DNA of 64,000 bases from Dasypus novemcinctus (GCF_030445035.2 NC_092216.1:15935405-15999404), one strand, 5' to 3'. Numbered from the stretch's first letter, positions 24,811 to 38,200 are shown. The notes: generated from the letters alone by a model not told the origin. Translations and numbers: made by a program.

Positions 24811-26535
24811 TTTTGAGTTTTCAATATTTTATTCGTTTTATTTTGTGATATTGATTACAGAATTTGAAAGGAGTGATCTAATTCCACATAAATGGAAGAC
24901 TCTAAAACGCACCCATTAAGCTGCTGAAATTAAATTGAGTCATGCAAATATAACAAAAGTCCAGTTTAGTTTCAGAGTGTGTCACCATGTTATGGTTACA
25001 GAGATTCTTGCAGCAGGAGCTCCTGGAATCTATTTCCTACTCTGGTGCACAAAACCACACACCAAGAGGGAATTAATAGCTGAATTATTGGCTTTGTCAC
25101 ATCCATCCATTCCACCCCAAAATGGCACAAAACGCCTACTAAGCCCTACAGACTACTTTTACTGTAAAAGAGGTGACTAGGGTGGAAACAGGTCATGAAG
25201 ATCTATCTAAAAGTGCCCCTTTGAGATAAATTTTTATATGCTATCAAGCATTGAACCTTGGCACACCTGGGATTAGGAAACCTAGTTTCAATTCTCAAGA
25301 AATCACAATTTCATTTATTTACTCAAAAGGAATTTCCTAAATGCTTACATATTATCGGCCTCCACTTGCACCCATTTCTAGATAAAAATTAAACCTAAAT
25401 CTTTGGAGGGACACCAAGTTCCTCCCAAACTTCCCCTAAAGGACCTATTTTTTTTTTCTTTTTTGGAATTGGATTTCCTCTGTACCTCTGAAAGGTTATA
25501 GTTTTAAAGCTGAATCATCTTTAACCTGGAGTTCTAACATGATATTTAGCAGTTCTTGGATCCCAGATATACAACATCAAAGGTACAGTAAATTTTGAAG
25601 GTAGCTATGCTAAAAAATGGTTTAAAGCTAAATGATTGCACAGTACTAATCTGTGCTTTAAATTACAGTCCTAGATCAAACTTGTGACCACCAGCATTGA
25701 CATTCTTGCCATCTGGCAGAGCTGACAGTGTCCGTTTGATACCTAACCATAGGTCTGAGTGAATCCTAAACCTATCACGCTGGCCTTGTTCCCTTTGGCC
25801 AGGAAGCATGCATCAGGGTCAGTCCAATATGCGGCTGCTATCCCAAAATGAATATGTCTGTTTCCTGCTGTCTGGGTGAGATTCATGTCTCCAGCTTCCT
25901 GTTTATCTGCAGGTAATTGGAGTTGCCAAACTCTGTCCCCTCACTCACATTAGTGTGAAGCTGGAATTTTTTATCAGTCTTGTGACCAACAGCAAAATTG
26001 CTGTGTTTCACTTGGGACTTAGTGGTCTCAATTCATCTGATAACTGGCTAGCCAGGCCTGATAATCCAGAATCAGAACACCCTAAAATAGAGGCCTGGGA
26101 ATGTCAAAATCCATGTCACTGCCTGGGTTGATGTGCTTCTGCTTATGCCCTGTTTTGATTTTAGCTCGCCACCCCTCAGTGTTAAATAATGAAAAGGGTG
26201 AATTAGAGGTCTACTTCAGTCCATGTGTGAGCTGATCTTCCACAGTAAACTTGGTGCCCAGTGTATTGTCAGTATTCCATTTCTCTGTAAATGTCAGACC
26301 ATATTCAGCCCATCTCTATCTGGGTTTATAGATTGCCTGTAACTTTGGTAGTCTCCGTGTTGGCTGAGCCTGACCTTATGAATTCCAGTCCATTCTCAGA
26401 TTTCGTTTTCAAGTCCAGTTTTATTAAGCCCTTGGTAAAGACATCCCTGGTGGATTTCCAAAGATCAAAATATATAGGAGGCACATCCATGTTCTGTCAG
26501 GGGTGGTGGCTCAGCAGTGGCAGCAGCCCTCATTC
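24811..26535 (-). pseudogene. VDAC1: VDAC1 processed pseudogene, copy 2 (full-length retrocopy)
   Basis: Complete version of the retrocopy at 1-1601. ATG is at 26490, about 45 bases of 5' UTR extend to 26535, and the 3' UTR runs down to a poly(A) signal (aataaaatattg on the minus strand, around 24820-24832) and a short A tail at 24811. It is flanked by an imperfect target duplication, aagtgggctttt (24801) and aagtggatttta (26536). The same L1 ORF2 sequence continues on both sides. The same stops and deletions as in copy 1 show that it was already dead before the duplication. Intronless structure, tail and flanking duplication are diagnostic of L1-mediated retroposition. Confidence 0.92.
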
Positions 26536-29165
26536 AAGTGGATTTTACTCCTGTTGTAGAAGGGCGGTTGAACTCAAGGAAAACAATTAACGTAACACAC
26601 CCATTAACAAATCAGTGGGAAAAAATAATGTGATCATCTCAATTCATACAGAAAAGGGAATGGACAAAATCCAGCATCCTCTCCTGATAAAAATACTTTG
26701 AAAGACAGGAATAGAAGGAAACTTACCCAGCATGCTAAATGGCATATATGAAAAACCCACAGCCAACATCTGAGGGACTGGTGAAAGCTTTTTGTCAAAG
26801 ATTGGAAACAAGACAAGCATCCCACTGTCACCACTGTTATTTCACACTGTGCCAGAATTCATAGCTAGAGCAAAAAAAGCCCACGCTTAGCATCCTTCCT
26901 ACTGGTGGAGAGACTGAAAGCTTTCCCTTTAATATCAGAAACAAGTCAAGGATTCACACTACAACTGTTACAGTTCAATGTTGTGCTGGAAGTTCATGCC
27001 AGAGAAGTTATGTAAGAAAAAAATCAAAAGACATCCAAATTGGAAAAGATGTAAAAGTTTCTCTGTTTACAGACAGCATGGTCCCACATTCAGAAAATTC
27101 TGAGAAATTTACAAGAAATCTCCTAGAGCTGATAAGTAACTAGCAAGTAACAGGGAATAAGATCAACACCCAAAATTAGAAGTGTTTATATAAAAAAGCA
27201 ATGAGCAGTCAGAATGAGAAATTTAAAGAAAATTCCATTCACAATAGGAAATAAAAGAACCAGATATCTAGAAATAAATCTCACCTAGGATGTATAGGAC
27301 CTATACACCAAAACTACCAAACATTCCTAAAGGAAAACAAAGACTATCTAAATAAAGAGAAAGATATTCCATGTTCATGGATTGGGAGACTAAATATCAT
27401 TATGATGTCAGTGCTGCCTGAAGTGATTTACATATTTCAGCACAACACAGTCTAACCAAAATTGCAGCAGCCTTTGCAGAAATTGAAAAGCCAATCATCA
27501 AATTTATATGGAATTGGGGAGTACATATAGCTCAAGTGGTTGAATGCCTGTTTCTCATTATGAAGGTCCCAGGTTCAATCCTTGTACCTACTAAACACAA
27601 AAGAGACAAACACGGAAAAAAAAAAAAAACCTCTCATTGGAAAGCAATTATCTCACTGGTTAAGCACCTGCTTTTCATGAATGAGGTTCTGGGTTCAATC
27701 CCAGGTACCTCCTAAAAAATTTATATACACACACACATATCTGTATCTATATCATCTATATCTATATCTATATCTATCTATATCTATCTGGATAAGGGTC
27801 CCTGAATAACTAAGCCACAAAGAAAAAGAGGCATTATGTTGAAAGACTCACACTTCCAATACTAAAACTTACTTGAAAGCCACGGTTATCAAAACGACAT
27901 AGTACAGAGACAAGGACAGGACAGGCATAGAGATAAATGGAATTGAATTTAGAACTCAGAAATCAACTCTCACGTTTATGGCCGATTGATTTTTGAAAAG
28001 AAGGCAAAGACCACTCCACTGGGAAGTAGTAATCCCTGTGTGCTCTGAATATTAGATCTGCAGTTGCAAAAAGATGGAGGACCACTATCTCACAACTTAT
28101 GCAAAAATCACTCTAAAGTGGATCACTATGGAATGTGTAAGTGTTCACTTTGTCATAGTAGAGCTCCACACAGTAAAGTATTAAACTGCTCCCTTCCCTC
28201 TCAAAGAAAAGAATCAATAACCTAAATTCAAGATCCAAACCTATTACACTCATAGAAGAAAAGAAGGAAGCATTTTCAGTAACTTGTGTTAGGCAATAGT
28301 TTCTTAGACCTTACCTCCAAAGTACAAGTAACTAGAGAGATAATAGGTAAATGGGACCTCGTCAGAAAATTTAAAACTTTTGTGCCTCACAGACTTTATC
28401 ATGAAAGTAAAGTAAAACAAAAACCCACAGAATGGAAGAAAGTATTTGGAAACTGCATATGCAATAAAAGTTTTATATTCAGATTATATGAAGATAACCT
28501 TCAATTTAACAACCAAAGGACAAACAACCCAATTTAAAATGGGCAAATGACTTGTATAGACATTTTCCCAAAAAAGATATACGAAGGCCAGAAGGTACAA
28601 ATAAGCATTCTCAACATCCAGCCATCAGAGAAATGCAAATCCAAACTACAATAGCACCCATTAGAATTGCTGCTGTTTAAAAAAGGAAATTTTCCAACAG
28701 TTGAAGATGATTTAGAAAAATAGAAACTCCCAGTTATTGCTTAGTGGAAATGTGAAATGCTGTAACCACTGTCGACCTCTGTTTGGGATTTCCTCAGAGC
28801 TAAGTGTAGACTTATCTTATAACCTGACAGTCTCATATTTTAAATGGGATTAATAGTACTGGATTATATATTTGCATGTCATTAAAAGAGGAAATGTTAG
28901 ATTGTACACATGGTATTAATATTTAAAAATTTTAAAAACTGATAGTACCATATTACATAACCAGTGAACCTTTTTACACTTTCAGCTAGAGAGTTAATAA
29001 TACAATTATATAAATAATGTCACCATCAATTGAAATAAGTGTTCCATACCAACGCAAGGGGTGATAATATGTTTGAATCCTGTATTTTATGCATGACTGT
29101 TCTGTAAACCCACAATTTCTCTAATAAAGTAAAAAAAAAAGAAAAAAGAAAACAAAACAAAAAAG
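26536..29165 (+). mobile_element. L1 fragment, ORF2 3' half plus 3' UTR (copy 2)
   Basis: Duplicate of 1602-4215. One open stretch, 28286-28537, reads like the ORF2 C-terminal region (SFLDLTSKVQ, EWKKVFGN, NNQRTNNPI), opened by a 2-base difference from copy 1. The 5' continuation of this L1 lies across the VDAC1 insertion at 24665-24800. Confidence 0.85.
27517..27792 (+). mobile_element. Two tRNA-headed SINE units plus (TATC)n tail, inside L1 (copy 2)
   Basis: Duplicate of 2583-2857 with a few substitutions (tacatatagctc instead of tagatatagctc; cttttcatg instead of ctgttcatg) and a changed linker A run. The repeat lengths of the TATC tail look alike in both copies. Confidence 0.7.
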
Positions 29166-32100
29166 ATACAGATTCAATTGGCCATGTTGGATTTAATAGC
29201 CAATACTGTTGTGAGGATGAAATAGTATTGCATTGTAGTATGGATTTCCATTTACCTCATAACTGGTGAGGTTGAGCATTTTTTCATGTGTTTTTGGTCT
29301 CGGTATGTGTTCCTCAGAAAAATGTTTTTTTCGAATATTTTTCCCATTTTTAAGTTGGGTTATTGTTTATTGTTGTGTTGTAGGGTTTTTGCATGTTGTG
29401 AATATACTAATTCCTCAAGTATCATTTTCTCATTTTAAAGGAAGTTATCTTTTTCCTTTTATGATAAAGACATTTGAGGAACAAAAATTTACAGTTTTGA
29501 TTAGGTCCCACTTATCTATTTTTTCTTGAATTGCTTGTGCTTTGTGTGTAAAATCTCAGAAACCATGCGTACCACAGTATCCTAAAGATGCTTTCCCACC
29601 TTTCTTGTAGTAATTTTATAGTTCTGCTTTTAGATTTAGGTCTGTTGTCCATTTTTACTTGTTTTTGTATATACCGTGTGGTGGGGATCCACTTTCATTC
29701 TTTGAACATGTACATCGAGTTTTTCCCAGTACCATCTGTAGAAGAGACTATGCTTTCTGAATTAAGTGGAATAGTACACTTGTCTAAAAGCGATTGACCA
29801 TAAATCTGAGTTATTGTCTCACTTTAAGATCTTTCTGTTCAATCCCATTGGTCAATATGTCTTTGTGCCAGTACCTCGCTGATTTGATCATCATAGGTTT
29901 GTAATAAATTGTAGGTTTGGGAAGTCTGAGTACTGCAACTTCATTCTTGTTTCCCCAGATAACTTTTGCTGTTTGGAGCCCATTATCCTGCCATATATAT
30001 AAAATCATCCAGTTTACCTAAAGTGTACAATCTGTGGCATTTGGTTTAATCACACAATTGTTCATTCATTACTTCAATCAATATTAGAATATTTTCATTA
30101 CTCCAAAAAAGAAAACACAAGAAAAAGCAAACCGCTAGCATACCCATGCGTTAGCAGTACTAATTACAAATCCTGTCCGACCATAGAAATTTAATGATTG
30201 GGTTTCCTGTTTTTGCAATTTTGATTGGGGATTGCATTGAATCTGTAAATTTCTTTTGATGAGATCGACATGTTAATATTTGTTCTTCCAGGCCACGAAC
30301 GTGGAATGTCTTTTATTTAATCATCTTTGCTTTCTCTTAGCATATCTTGTAGTTTTCTCTACGACTCTACACATCCTTGATTAGATTTATTCCTACACAT
30401 TTCATTCTTTTAATTGCTATTGCAGTTAGAATTGTTTTTCCTGGCTTCATTAAATGCTCATTACTACTGGGCATAAGGGAATAAGAGTGTGATATGGGGA
30501 CATTTGGGGGGCTTGGAGTTGTCCTGAATGATATTGCAGGGACAGATGCAGGACATTATATATCCTGCCATAACCCACTGAATGGACTGAGGGAGAGTGT
30601 AAACTACAATGTAAACTATAATCCATGCAGTGTAGCAGTGCTCCAAAATGTATTCACCAAATGCAATGAAAGTGCCACAATGATGAAAGACGTTGTTGAT
30701 GTGGGAGGAGAGGGATGTGGGGAGTGGGGTGTTTGGGAACCTCATATTATTTAACGTAACGTTTTGTTCTGTTAAAGTGATATATTACATTTGTTGATTT
30801 TCTTATTTTACGTTGATATATCCGGGCATACCTGAGATAAATCCTTGTTCATCTCGATGTAAAATTCATTTGCTGTGCTGTTGGATTTGTTTGCTAACAT
30901 TTTTTTTTAGCATCTTTGCATCTATATATTAAGGGGTATTTGTCTTTTTCATGGGGTATCTTTATCTGGCTTTTAAGGGACGATTTTCTCTCTGATTTTT
31001 TTAACAAAAACTTTGAAAAAGGTTAAGTTTTAATTCTTCTCGGAATGTTGGGTAAAAATCACCTGCGATGTCTTCTGGCTCTGGGTTTTTTGTTGTGTTT
31101 GTTGTTAGGAAGTTTTTGCTTAGTAATATAACCTCTTTACTAGTTATTGTTTTGTTGAGATATGCTGTTTTTCTTAAGTCTTTGAACTTTGTATGATTCT
31201 GGTAACTTTTCCGTCTTATCTAGGTTGTCCAATTTGTTGGCATACAGTTGTCCATATTATCCTCTTTTAGTCCTTTTGTTTCTGTCAGTTTGTTAGTCAT
31301 GTCCCCATTTCCATTTCTGATTTCCGTCCTGTTTCTTTTCTTAAACTGTCTAGCTGAAACTTTGTCGATTTCATTGATATTTCCAAGAACTAACTCTTGT
31401 TTGTGACAGTCATCTCTAGTTTTTATTCTACGTCTTTTATTCCTGGTGTTATTTTATTTCTTTCCTTTCTCTTGCTTTGGATTTAGTTTGCTCTTCTTTT
31501 TTCTAGACCCTATAGTTTTCAGGTAAGAGCGGTAATTTGACCACCGCTCAGCTTTTACCTTTACTGGAGGTCTTTATTTCTTTATACTGCTTTGCTCCAC
31601 TATCTAACATCCTTTTCCTCTTTTTGAAGAACTTCCTTTTAGCCTTATTGTAGGGCATTTCTAGTGGTGACATATTCTCTTATCTTTTATCTGGTAACGT
31701 CTCAATCTCACCTTCATTTTTGAAAGAAAGGCTTGATGGACATGAAATTCTTGGTTGACGCCTGTTTTCTTTCAGTGATTTAAGAATTTCATACCACGGC
31801 ATTTTTGCCCTCATCCTTCATGCTTTCAGATGAGAAACTGTACGTGACTGTACTTACTGTACTTGACTAGTTGATTTGAATGCTTTCTTCAGAGTTTAGC
31901 ATTCCTATCAAGCATGTAAGTCCAAGGCAAATGAGAGAAGTACCTGTCCTCTTTCTCTTTCAGTTGTATGTGGAGCCCAAGCTTGGGAGTTTGCTTCTTC
32001 TTGGCTTTTGCTTGCTAGAGAATTGCCTTAGGTGTTCTTTTGAGTGTCTTAATGTAGGTGGTCCTTTGTCCCAGGCCACAGAAAGAACTTAATGGTTCCT

Positions 32101-33100
32101 CACACTTTTCCAGCTATCTGCAAGTGACTTCTCTGATCTTAGGACAAATTTGGGGGGGCGGAGAAGGGGGGGAAACCCAAGACTCTCAAACTTACATCTG
32201 ATTTCTTGACAGTGACATACATAATCCCCAGTACGTGCAGGAGCCACTCTTCTCCCTTAGGATCTAGAGCCAAGGTCCCACAATGGAAATACAATTTGCC
32301 CCACTTGGTGTTGTGGAGGGTGTAAGGAGGTTCCGACCAGGCACAAGGAGATTCTTCAATGACTTTTGAAGCTGTGTTTTCTTAATTTAGCACTTGTCCA
32401 GTTAATACAGGGCTTTAACTGGTTTCCATACTTTTAGAAAGATTAGTCTTTAAGAAAGAAATTCTTTAAGATTCCTCTTCTCTTCAGAGGCATTGTAACA
32501 ATATCCACCCTCAGAACTAAGTCCCCAGTGATATGAAATAGCTAATGAAAGATAGAGATATAGAATCAGACCACACAAACCCTGAGTATGCAGGTCTATT
32601 TTTATGAGCTCCAGTTCCCACTCCTTCCATCCAGTAGTCAGGGGGAACAGAATAGCTACTGCATGGAGGGTGAAGTTCTCCAGTCTTTATTTCAGTTTAC
32701 CAGCCTGTTCCTCCTGTTCCTTGATCCTATACCTTGTTTGCCTGGCCTCGGAGTTTAAATTGGTTGTTTCAGGCAGTTTCTTCAAGTTTAGTAGTTATTT
32801 TGGTAGAACCATAGATTCCTTTAACTTCCTACTCTTCCATCTTCCCACAGTCCTTAAATCGATTCCTCTAATGGTTTGGTATCTGTGATTTCATAGTATG
32901 TTTTGAAATTGTTAAACGTAGAATTCTGTACATTTTTTAGCTAATTTGGCTTTTAATGGCATCTTGCAATTCCATATGAATTTGAGGATTGACTTTTCTG
33001 TTTTGGTGAACATAGGTTGCTGGGATTGTGTTGAGGTGTCATTGCTTTGGGACAAAGGTCTTTACATCATTCTTTAATTTACTATATTTAAATACAGCTT
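29166..33100 (-). mobile_element. Rearranged L1 fragments, antisense (copy 2)
   Basis: Duplicate of 4216-8160 with the same interruptions, including the retroposon tail at 30459-30780. Differences from copy 1 are scattered substitutions and homopolymer length changes. Confidence 0.75.
30459..30780 (+). mobile_element. Retroposon tail (family T), copy in duplication block 2
   Basis: Duplicate of 5525-5850. The G-rich stretch near 30705-30735 differs (a change and a short deletion), which is the most variable spot between the two block copies here. Confidence 0.7.
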
Positions 33101-33975
33101 AACTGCTAGTCCCAGGAATACTGAGAGCTAGTGCCATAACCAGGCCTATCCCTGGCCTTGACTCTCACCTTGCCCTTGGCCTCAATTTCTTGGGCAGAGA
33201 CCCAGGTCTGAATTAGCCAGAGTGTCTTCATGCTTGTGTGAGTTGAATGGTGGTCACTAGGACAATTCTGACATCATAAATATCGCAAACCTGTTATTTA
33301 CTTGTTTTTTCTGTTTCCAAAGAGCATTTCCTCTGGGTGAAATTGCAGACAGCAGTGCATCCTGTAGGGGACATGGGTGAGGGGGTTTTGTACCCTCCTA
33401 AGAACATACTGCAGTGGCTTGCTGATTCTGGGTCAAAGGCTTGATCATTGATCTGTAGAAGAGCCAGCAGTTAGACTTTCAGGAACATCATCACTAACTA
33501 TCTTTGCACCAAGTTTCTTTTGAAAATGGAGTAGGCATTTCTAAAAATTGTTAATGATTTTGTTTGGCTTCTATAACTATGGAATTTTTTTCTGCCATTT
33601 CTTTTCCCTTTCTACAGTCCTTTAGTCCTTAAATTTTTTGAAATTATTTCCAATTTTGTCTTGAATTTGGCTGTGGGTTAAAGTAGATTTTCATTTTAGA
33701 ATTTGGCCTGAAATAGTCATTTCTCTGATGTGTTGAGTTAGGCCTGGAAATAATAGAGTAATTGATAAATTGACCATGGGCTACTAGTCAAGTGCCTCGG
33801 TTTCCCTATTTATGTGAGAGTGGTGTCACTAGGCAACCCCTTATTGAAATAGTGTGCCTAGAACACTTAGAAGACATGATACACATGCCTCCAATTTTGA
33901 CTGTTTTTAATGGAAACAACTTTGGAACAAACATTGGGTACACATGTTCATTCCCTATTGCATGTGTCTTCCTAG
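33101..33975. other. Intronic DNA before ankyrin exon, copy 2
   Basis: Same content as 8161-9037, with scattered substitutions and a short deletion near 33,499. The preceding ankyrin exon of BCOR was looked for and not seen. Confidence 0.6.
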
Positions 33976-34121
33976 GCCTCTCCATGATGCAGTTGAGAGT
34001 GATCACTTGGGAATTGTCCGTCTGCTCCTCTCCTATGGTGCCGATCCTACTCTGGCTACGTACTCAGGTAGAACTATCATGAAAATGACCCACAGTGAAC
34101 TTATGGAAATGTTTCTGAAAG
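33976..34121 (+). CDS. BCOR: BCOR-like ankyrin exon, copy 2 (joined to the downstream exons)
   Basis: Exon of 146 nt. The acceptor is ttcctag and the donor is aaag/gtaggt. It begins with the third base of an Arg codon and ends after the first base of the Asp codon completed by the exon at 37920. It encodes the last ankyrin repeat, from [15 protein letters not shown] to [10 protein letters not shown]. From memory of human BCOR, the visible changes are Asn to Ser, Glu to Gly, Lys to Met and Thr to Lys. It differs from copy 1 (9038-9183) by one base, a synonymous ACG/ACA Thr codon. The length is not a multiple of three, so the exon cannot be skipped or doubled without a frameshift. Confidence 0.92.
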
Positions 34122-35251
34122 GTAGGTCATTTCAAGAGACAGAAACAAAAACATTCAAGAAATATTATTTAAGTATTAGTTGGTACCTAAGGGAATTGGA
34201 TTTGGCTCAACTGATAGAGCATCCACCTACCACATAGGAGGTCCAAGGTTCAAACCCAGGGCCTCCTGACCCATGTGATGTGCTGACCCGTGTGCAGTGC
34301 TGCCATGTGCAAGAAGGGCCGTGCCACGCCGGGGTGTCCCCCGCATAGGGGAGCCCCACACACAAGGAGCGCGCCTCTCACAGAGAGCCGCCCCAGGTGG
34401 AAGAAAATGCAGCCTGCCCAGGAGTGGCACCTCACACACGGAGAGCTGACACAGCAAGATGACGCAAAAAAAGAGACACAGATTCCTGGTGCCTCTGACA
34501 ATACAAGTGGACACAGAAGAACACACAGCAAATGGACAAATGGACACAGAGAGCAGACAACTCGGGGTGGGGTGGAAGGGAAGAGAAATAAATAAAAAAT
34601 AAATCTTTAAAAAAATATGTATTAGTTGGAACCTTGGTCATTTCTATTTGGGTTGTACTGGGCAGAAATTAAAAACACTTTGAGTTTTGAGAAAATCAGC
34701 AAAATATTTGGCCTTTTCTTTGGTTTAAGATAAAGTTTAGAGAAGCTAGTTACTTTGCTACTCATTGCACATTTGTTATGACATCTTTGTACTAAGGCTG
34801 TAAAAAGTTTTCTAAAATTATTATCTTTCCTAAAATTATGTATTTTAAACTTAGCGGTGATTTGTATCTGTTATTAAAATATTTATATTCTATTTTAAGT
34901 TTCATTATTGAACATTGATTTAAAAATTTTTTTTAATCTATAACAGAAACTTTTCTGTTTTTCCCACTTTTTACTCTTATTGCACTTAAAAATGATGCCT
35001 ACCAATGCCATGGTCCTTTACCATAACTTTTCATTACCTCAACAGAAACTCTGTAGTCATTAAGCAATAACTTCATTTCCCCAGCTCTAAACTCTAATTA
35101 ATTTTCTGTCTCTGTAAAATTATGTATTTTAAATTTTTCATGTAATTGGGGTCATACAATGTTTGTCCTTTTGTGTCTGCATGTTTTTAAAGAACATCCC
35201 TGTTCTACAACGTAACAGAGCTCTCATCTTTATTCTTTTCATGGCAAAATA

Positions 35252-35284
<33 letters not shown>

Positions 35285-38200
35285 GGCACATTTTGTTTAT
35301 CTGTTTAACTGTTAATGAGAACGTAGATTGTTTCTGTCTTTGGGCTCTTATGAATATGTATGCTGCCATGAACATGGGTGTAGAACTCCTCGTTTGGGTC
35401 TACTTTAAATGCTTTTGAGTATCTCTTGAAGAGTGAAATTTCTGCATTATATGATGTGACAGTTTGAGATTATTCACGAGTCCCCAAAAGAGAAAGATTA
35501 TGTTTGTAAACTAGTCTATTCCTCTGAGTGTGATAGCCTTTTATTTCATTAAATTCAGCTGATGAATCTTTGATTAGGTTACCTGTTAAGATTAGGACTT
35601 TGATTTGATTACATCACAGTGCATGACTCAGGTTGCGTATCCACCCCCTTGCTTGGATTAATGTATGGAAATCACTCATGAAGACACATGGGAAGCGAGA
35701 ACTCAGTCATTTGTGATCCAGCCATGTGACAAAGAAGAATTCTCAAAGAGCTGAAGTCTCAGGGAAAGATAAGACATTTTTGCCGGATAGCTTATTGTTG
35801 AGATTGGGAAGAAGAGCCAAAATTCTATAGGAAGCCCTATGCCCACTTGCAGCTGAAACCAGGAAGAAGCTGGACCTACCGAGCTTCAAGAGAAAGAGGC
35901 AGCTCAGGAAGGAGAGTCCAGGCACAGAGGGTGCCCGCCATCTTGCCTGAACACATGGCAACTGACTTTGGTGAGAAAGCAACTTTGAGTTGGACTCTTT
36001 ATGGTCTGGTACCTGTTCACTTTTACCCCCAAATAAATGCCTTTTATAAAAACCAGCAGATTTCAGGTACTTTGTATCGATAGTATAATACATAGATAAT
36101 GCTATGTTTTCACTTTTGAGGGACTGCAAAACTGTCTTCCGCAAAAATGGTAGTAGCTTACTTTTCTACCATTGATGCACAAGAATTCCAATCACTCCAC
36201 ATGCTTGTAATCTTCATTATCTATTACTTTATTAATAATTATCCTAGTAAGTGCAAAATGGTTTCTGGTGTTTCTGTAAATTCGCATTTTGGTTCATCGT
36301 TTTACATTTTTGAGTCTGGATGAAATGCAAGACCTCCACACATGAAGTAATTTGGTTAAGTTTGTGGTGTTCATTCCGTGAATCACCCATCCATTACAGC
36401 CCGAGCCATTCAAATAATTCTTAAAGCAGAAGCACAAAGTTTTCACGAGTATGGGGCACCTGCAGTTAAATGTATGGTCATATACTCACTGCTTAAGAAT
36501 TTCACAAACAAATTCAGCCCATATTGTTTGTTACATTTCCTGGAAAAAAACACCTTAGTCTATCAAAGAAGGGACACAAATTTAAGACTGCTTTATTCGT
36601 GGATATCAAGGCCAAAAGAATTTTCATCTTGCCAATCTAGTTTTTGTTTTGATGGACTTTAGGGCATTAGGATGCCTGTCCCTAGGGAAAGAAAGGGAAT
36701 GCATATGAAGGTTCTGTAAGAAATCTAACCAGTGTGTAGAAAACAATTAAGGTTGGCTCTATAAGAAGTGACTTGCAGAGGTGCCCGAAGATGTACTTAC
36801 CAAATCCAATGGATGTGTCATGATGATGGGAACGAGTGTTGTTGGGGGGGCGGAGAGGGGGGGTGGGGGGGTGGGGTTGAATGGGACCTCACATATATAT
36901 TTTTAATGTAATATTATTACAAAGTCAATAAAAAATAAAAAAATTAATAAAAAAAAAAAAAAAAAAAGAAGTGACTTGCCAATCCGTTCTGAATTTATTG
37001 AAAAACTGCCCAGTACGTCTGCCAGAATTTTTTTGGCTTTTCACATTTTTGGTTACAGCTTTTTACTATAATAGCTTATCTACAACTCAAAAATTCTGTT
37101 TCATCTACTGTCAAGTATGCACTTCAGTAGTATTAATCACATTCACTGGATTCTTCTACCATCACTAACATTCAGTACCTCAATTTTTTTGTTGCTTCAA
37201 ACAGCAACTATGCAACCAATAAGCAATAACGCTCCCTGAACGCCTCTCCCAGGGGTAACCTGTAACTACTATCTCTGTGAAATTTGCTTCTTCTAGGCCT
37301 TTCATATCATGTCAAAGACTCTTTTTCTGTATGTGCTGAGTTTATTTCAATGTTGTAGGCATACCAAACCTCCTTTCCTTTTTATGCCTGAAGAACATTA
37401 CATTATGTGTATACACTGCATTTTGTTTAACCATTCATCTGTGATTGGACACGTCAGTTGCTTCCACCTTTTTAACTGTTGGGCATAATACTACTCCATC
37501 TGGGTCCCTCCTTTATTTTTGGTTTCATTTTGTTTTGTTTTAGATCTAGGTGTTGTACTTCCAGGCCATGTAGTAATTTTATGTTCAGCTCTAAGAAACT
37601 GCCAAACTGATTTTCATAGTGGCTGCACAAGTATTAACCTAATCCCAACAACAATGTACAAAGTTCCAATTTCTCCCCATCCCTACCAACAGTTGTTATT
37701 TTATGTATGTTTTGATAGTAGCTGTCCTAATGCCTGTGTGTTGTACCTCACTGTGAATTGACTTGCATTTCCCTGATAACCAGTGATGTTGAGCCATTTG
37801 TTTATCTTCTTTGGAGAAACGTTCGTATTTAGTGTCTAAGTTATGACTACAAAATACAAAGTTATGAATATTCTGCTAGCATTTTGTTCTCAGAATGTTT
37901 TTTTTTTTCCCCTCTCCAGATTATTTAAATGACCTACAGGGTCCCTGTGATGATGTCTCAAGTAGTTCTTGGGAGTTCTATGGCAGCTCTGTCTGTGGTG
38001 AGCAATGTTCTTATCAGTTAAATGGGAAGTGAATGAGTTATAGAGGACTTCTTTCTGATATAGGGGAAGAAAAGCAGATTGTGGGAGCTATAAGCATAGC
38101 TTGGTTGGGAGATGATCTCTTTTTCTTAGAGCCCATTATTTGCTAATAGCTGAAATCTTGACACCAGCTTACTGATCTCTTTCTTTTTTTCATGTCCCTT

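Larger units (their letters stand above)
24935..34330 (+). repeat. Large direct duplication, copy 2 (copy 1 is 1-9396)
   Basis: Nearly every base of 1-9396 recurs here in the same orientation, offset 24,934 at the start and 24,938 after small indels. Shared contents are the VDAC1 retrocopy, nested SINE, L1 fragments, retroposon tail, ankyrin exon and the first part of the DAS-type SINE. I counted about 20 substitutions and one small indel in the first 3.8 kb, roughly one per 180 bases. The true left edge is outside the window, because position 1 already lies inside the retrocopy. Confidence 0.95.

Noticed and set aside
9411-24934. Search for further BCOR ankyrin exons
   Set aside because: No ankyrin-like string found; the stretch is almost wholly L1 and retroposon sequence.
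34200-34260. Possible tRNA gene
   Set aside because: A and B boxes are present, but no full cloverleaf; it is the tRNA-derived head of a SINE.
34227-34641. Several overlapping ORFs of 69-106 codons
   Set aside because: All lie in the G+C-rich body of the DAS-type SINE, in several frames on both strands.
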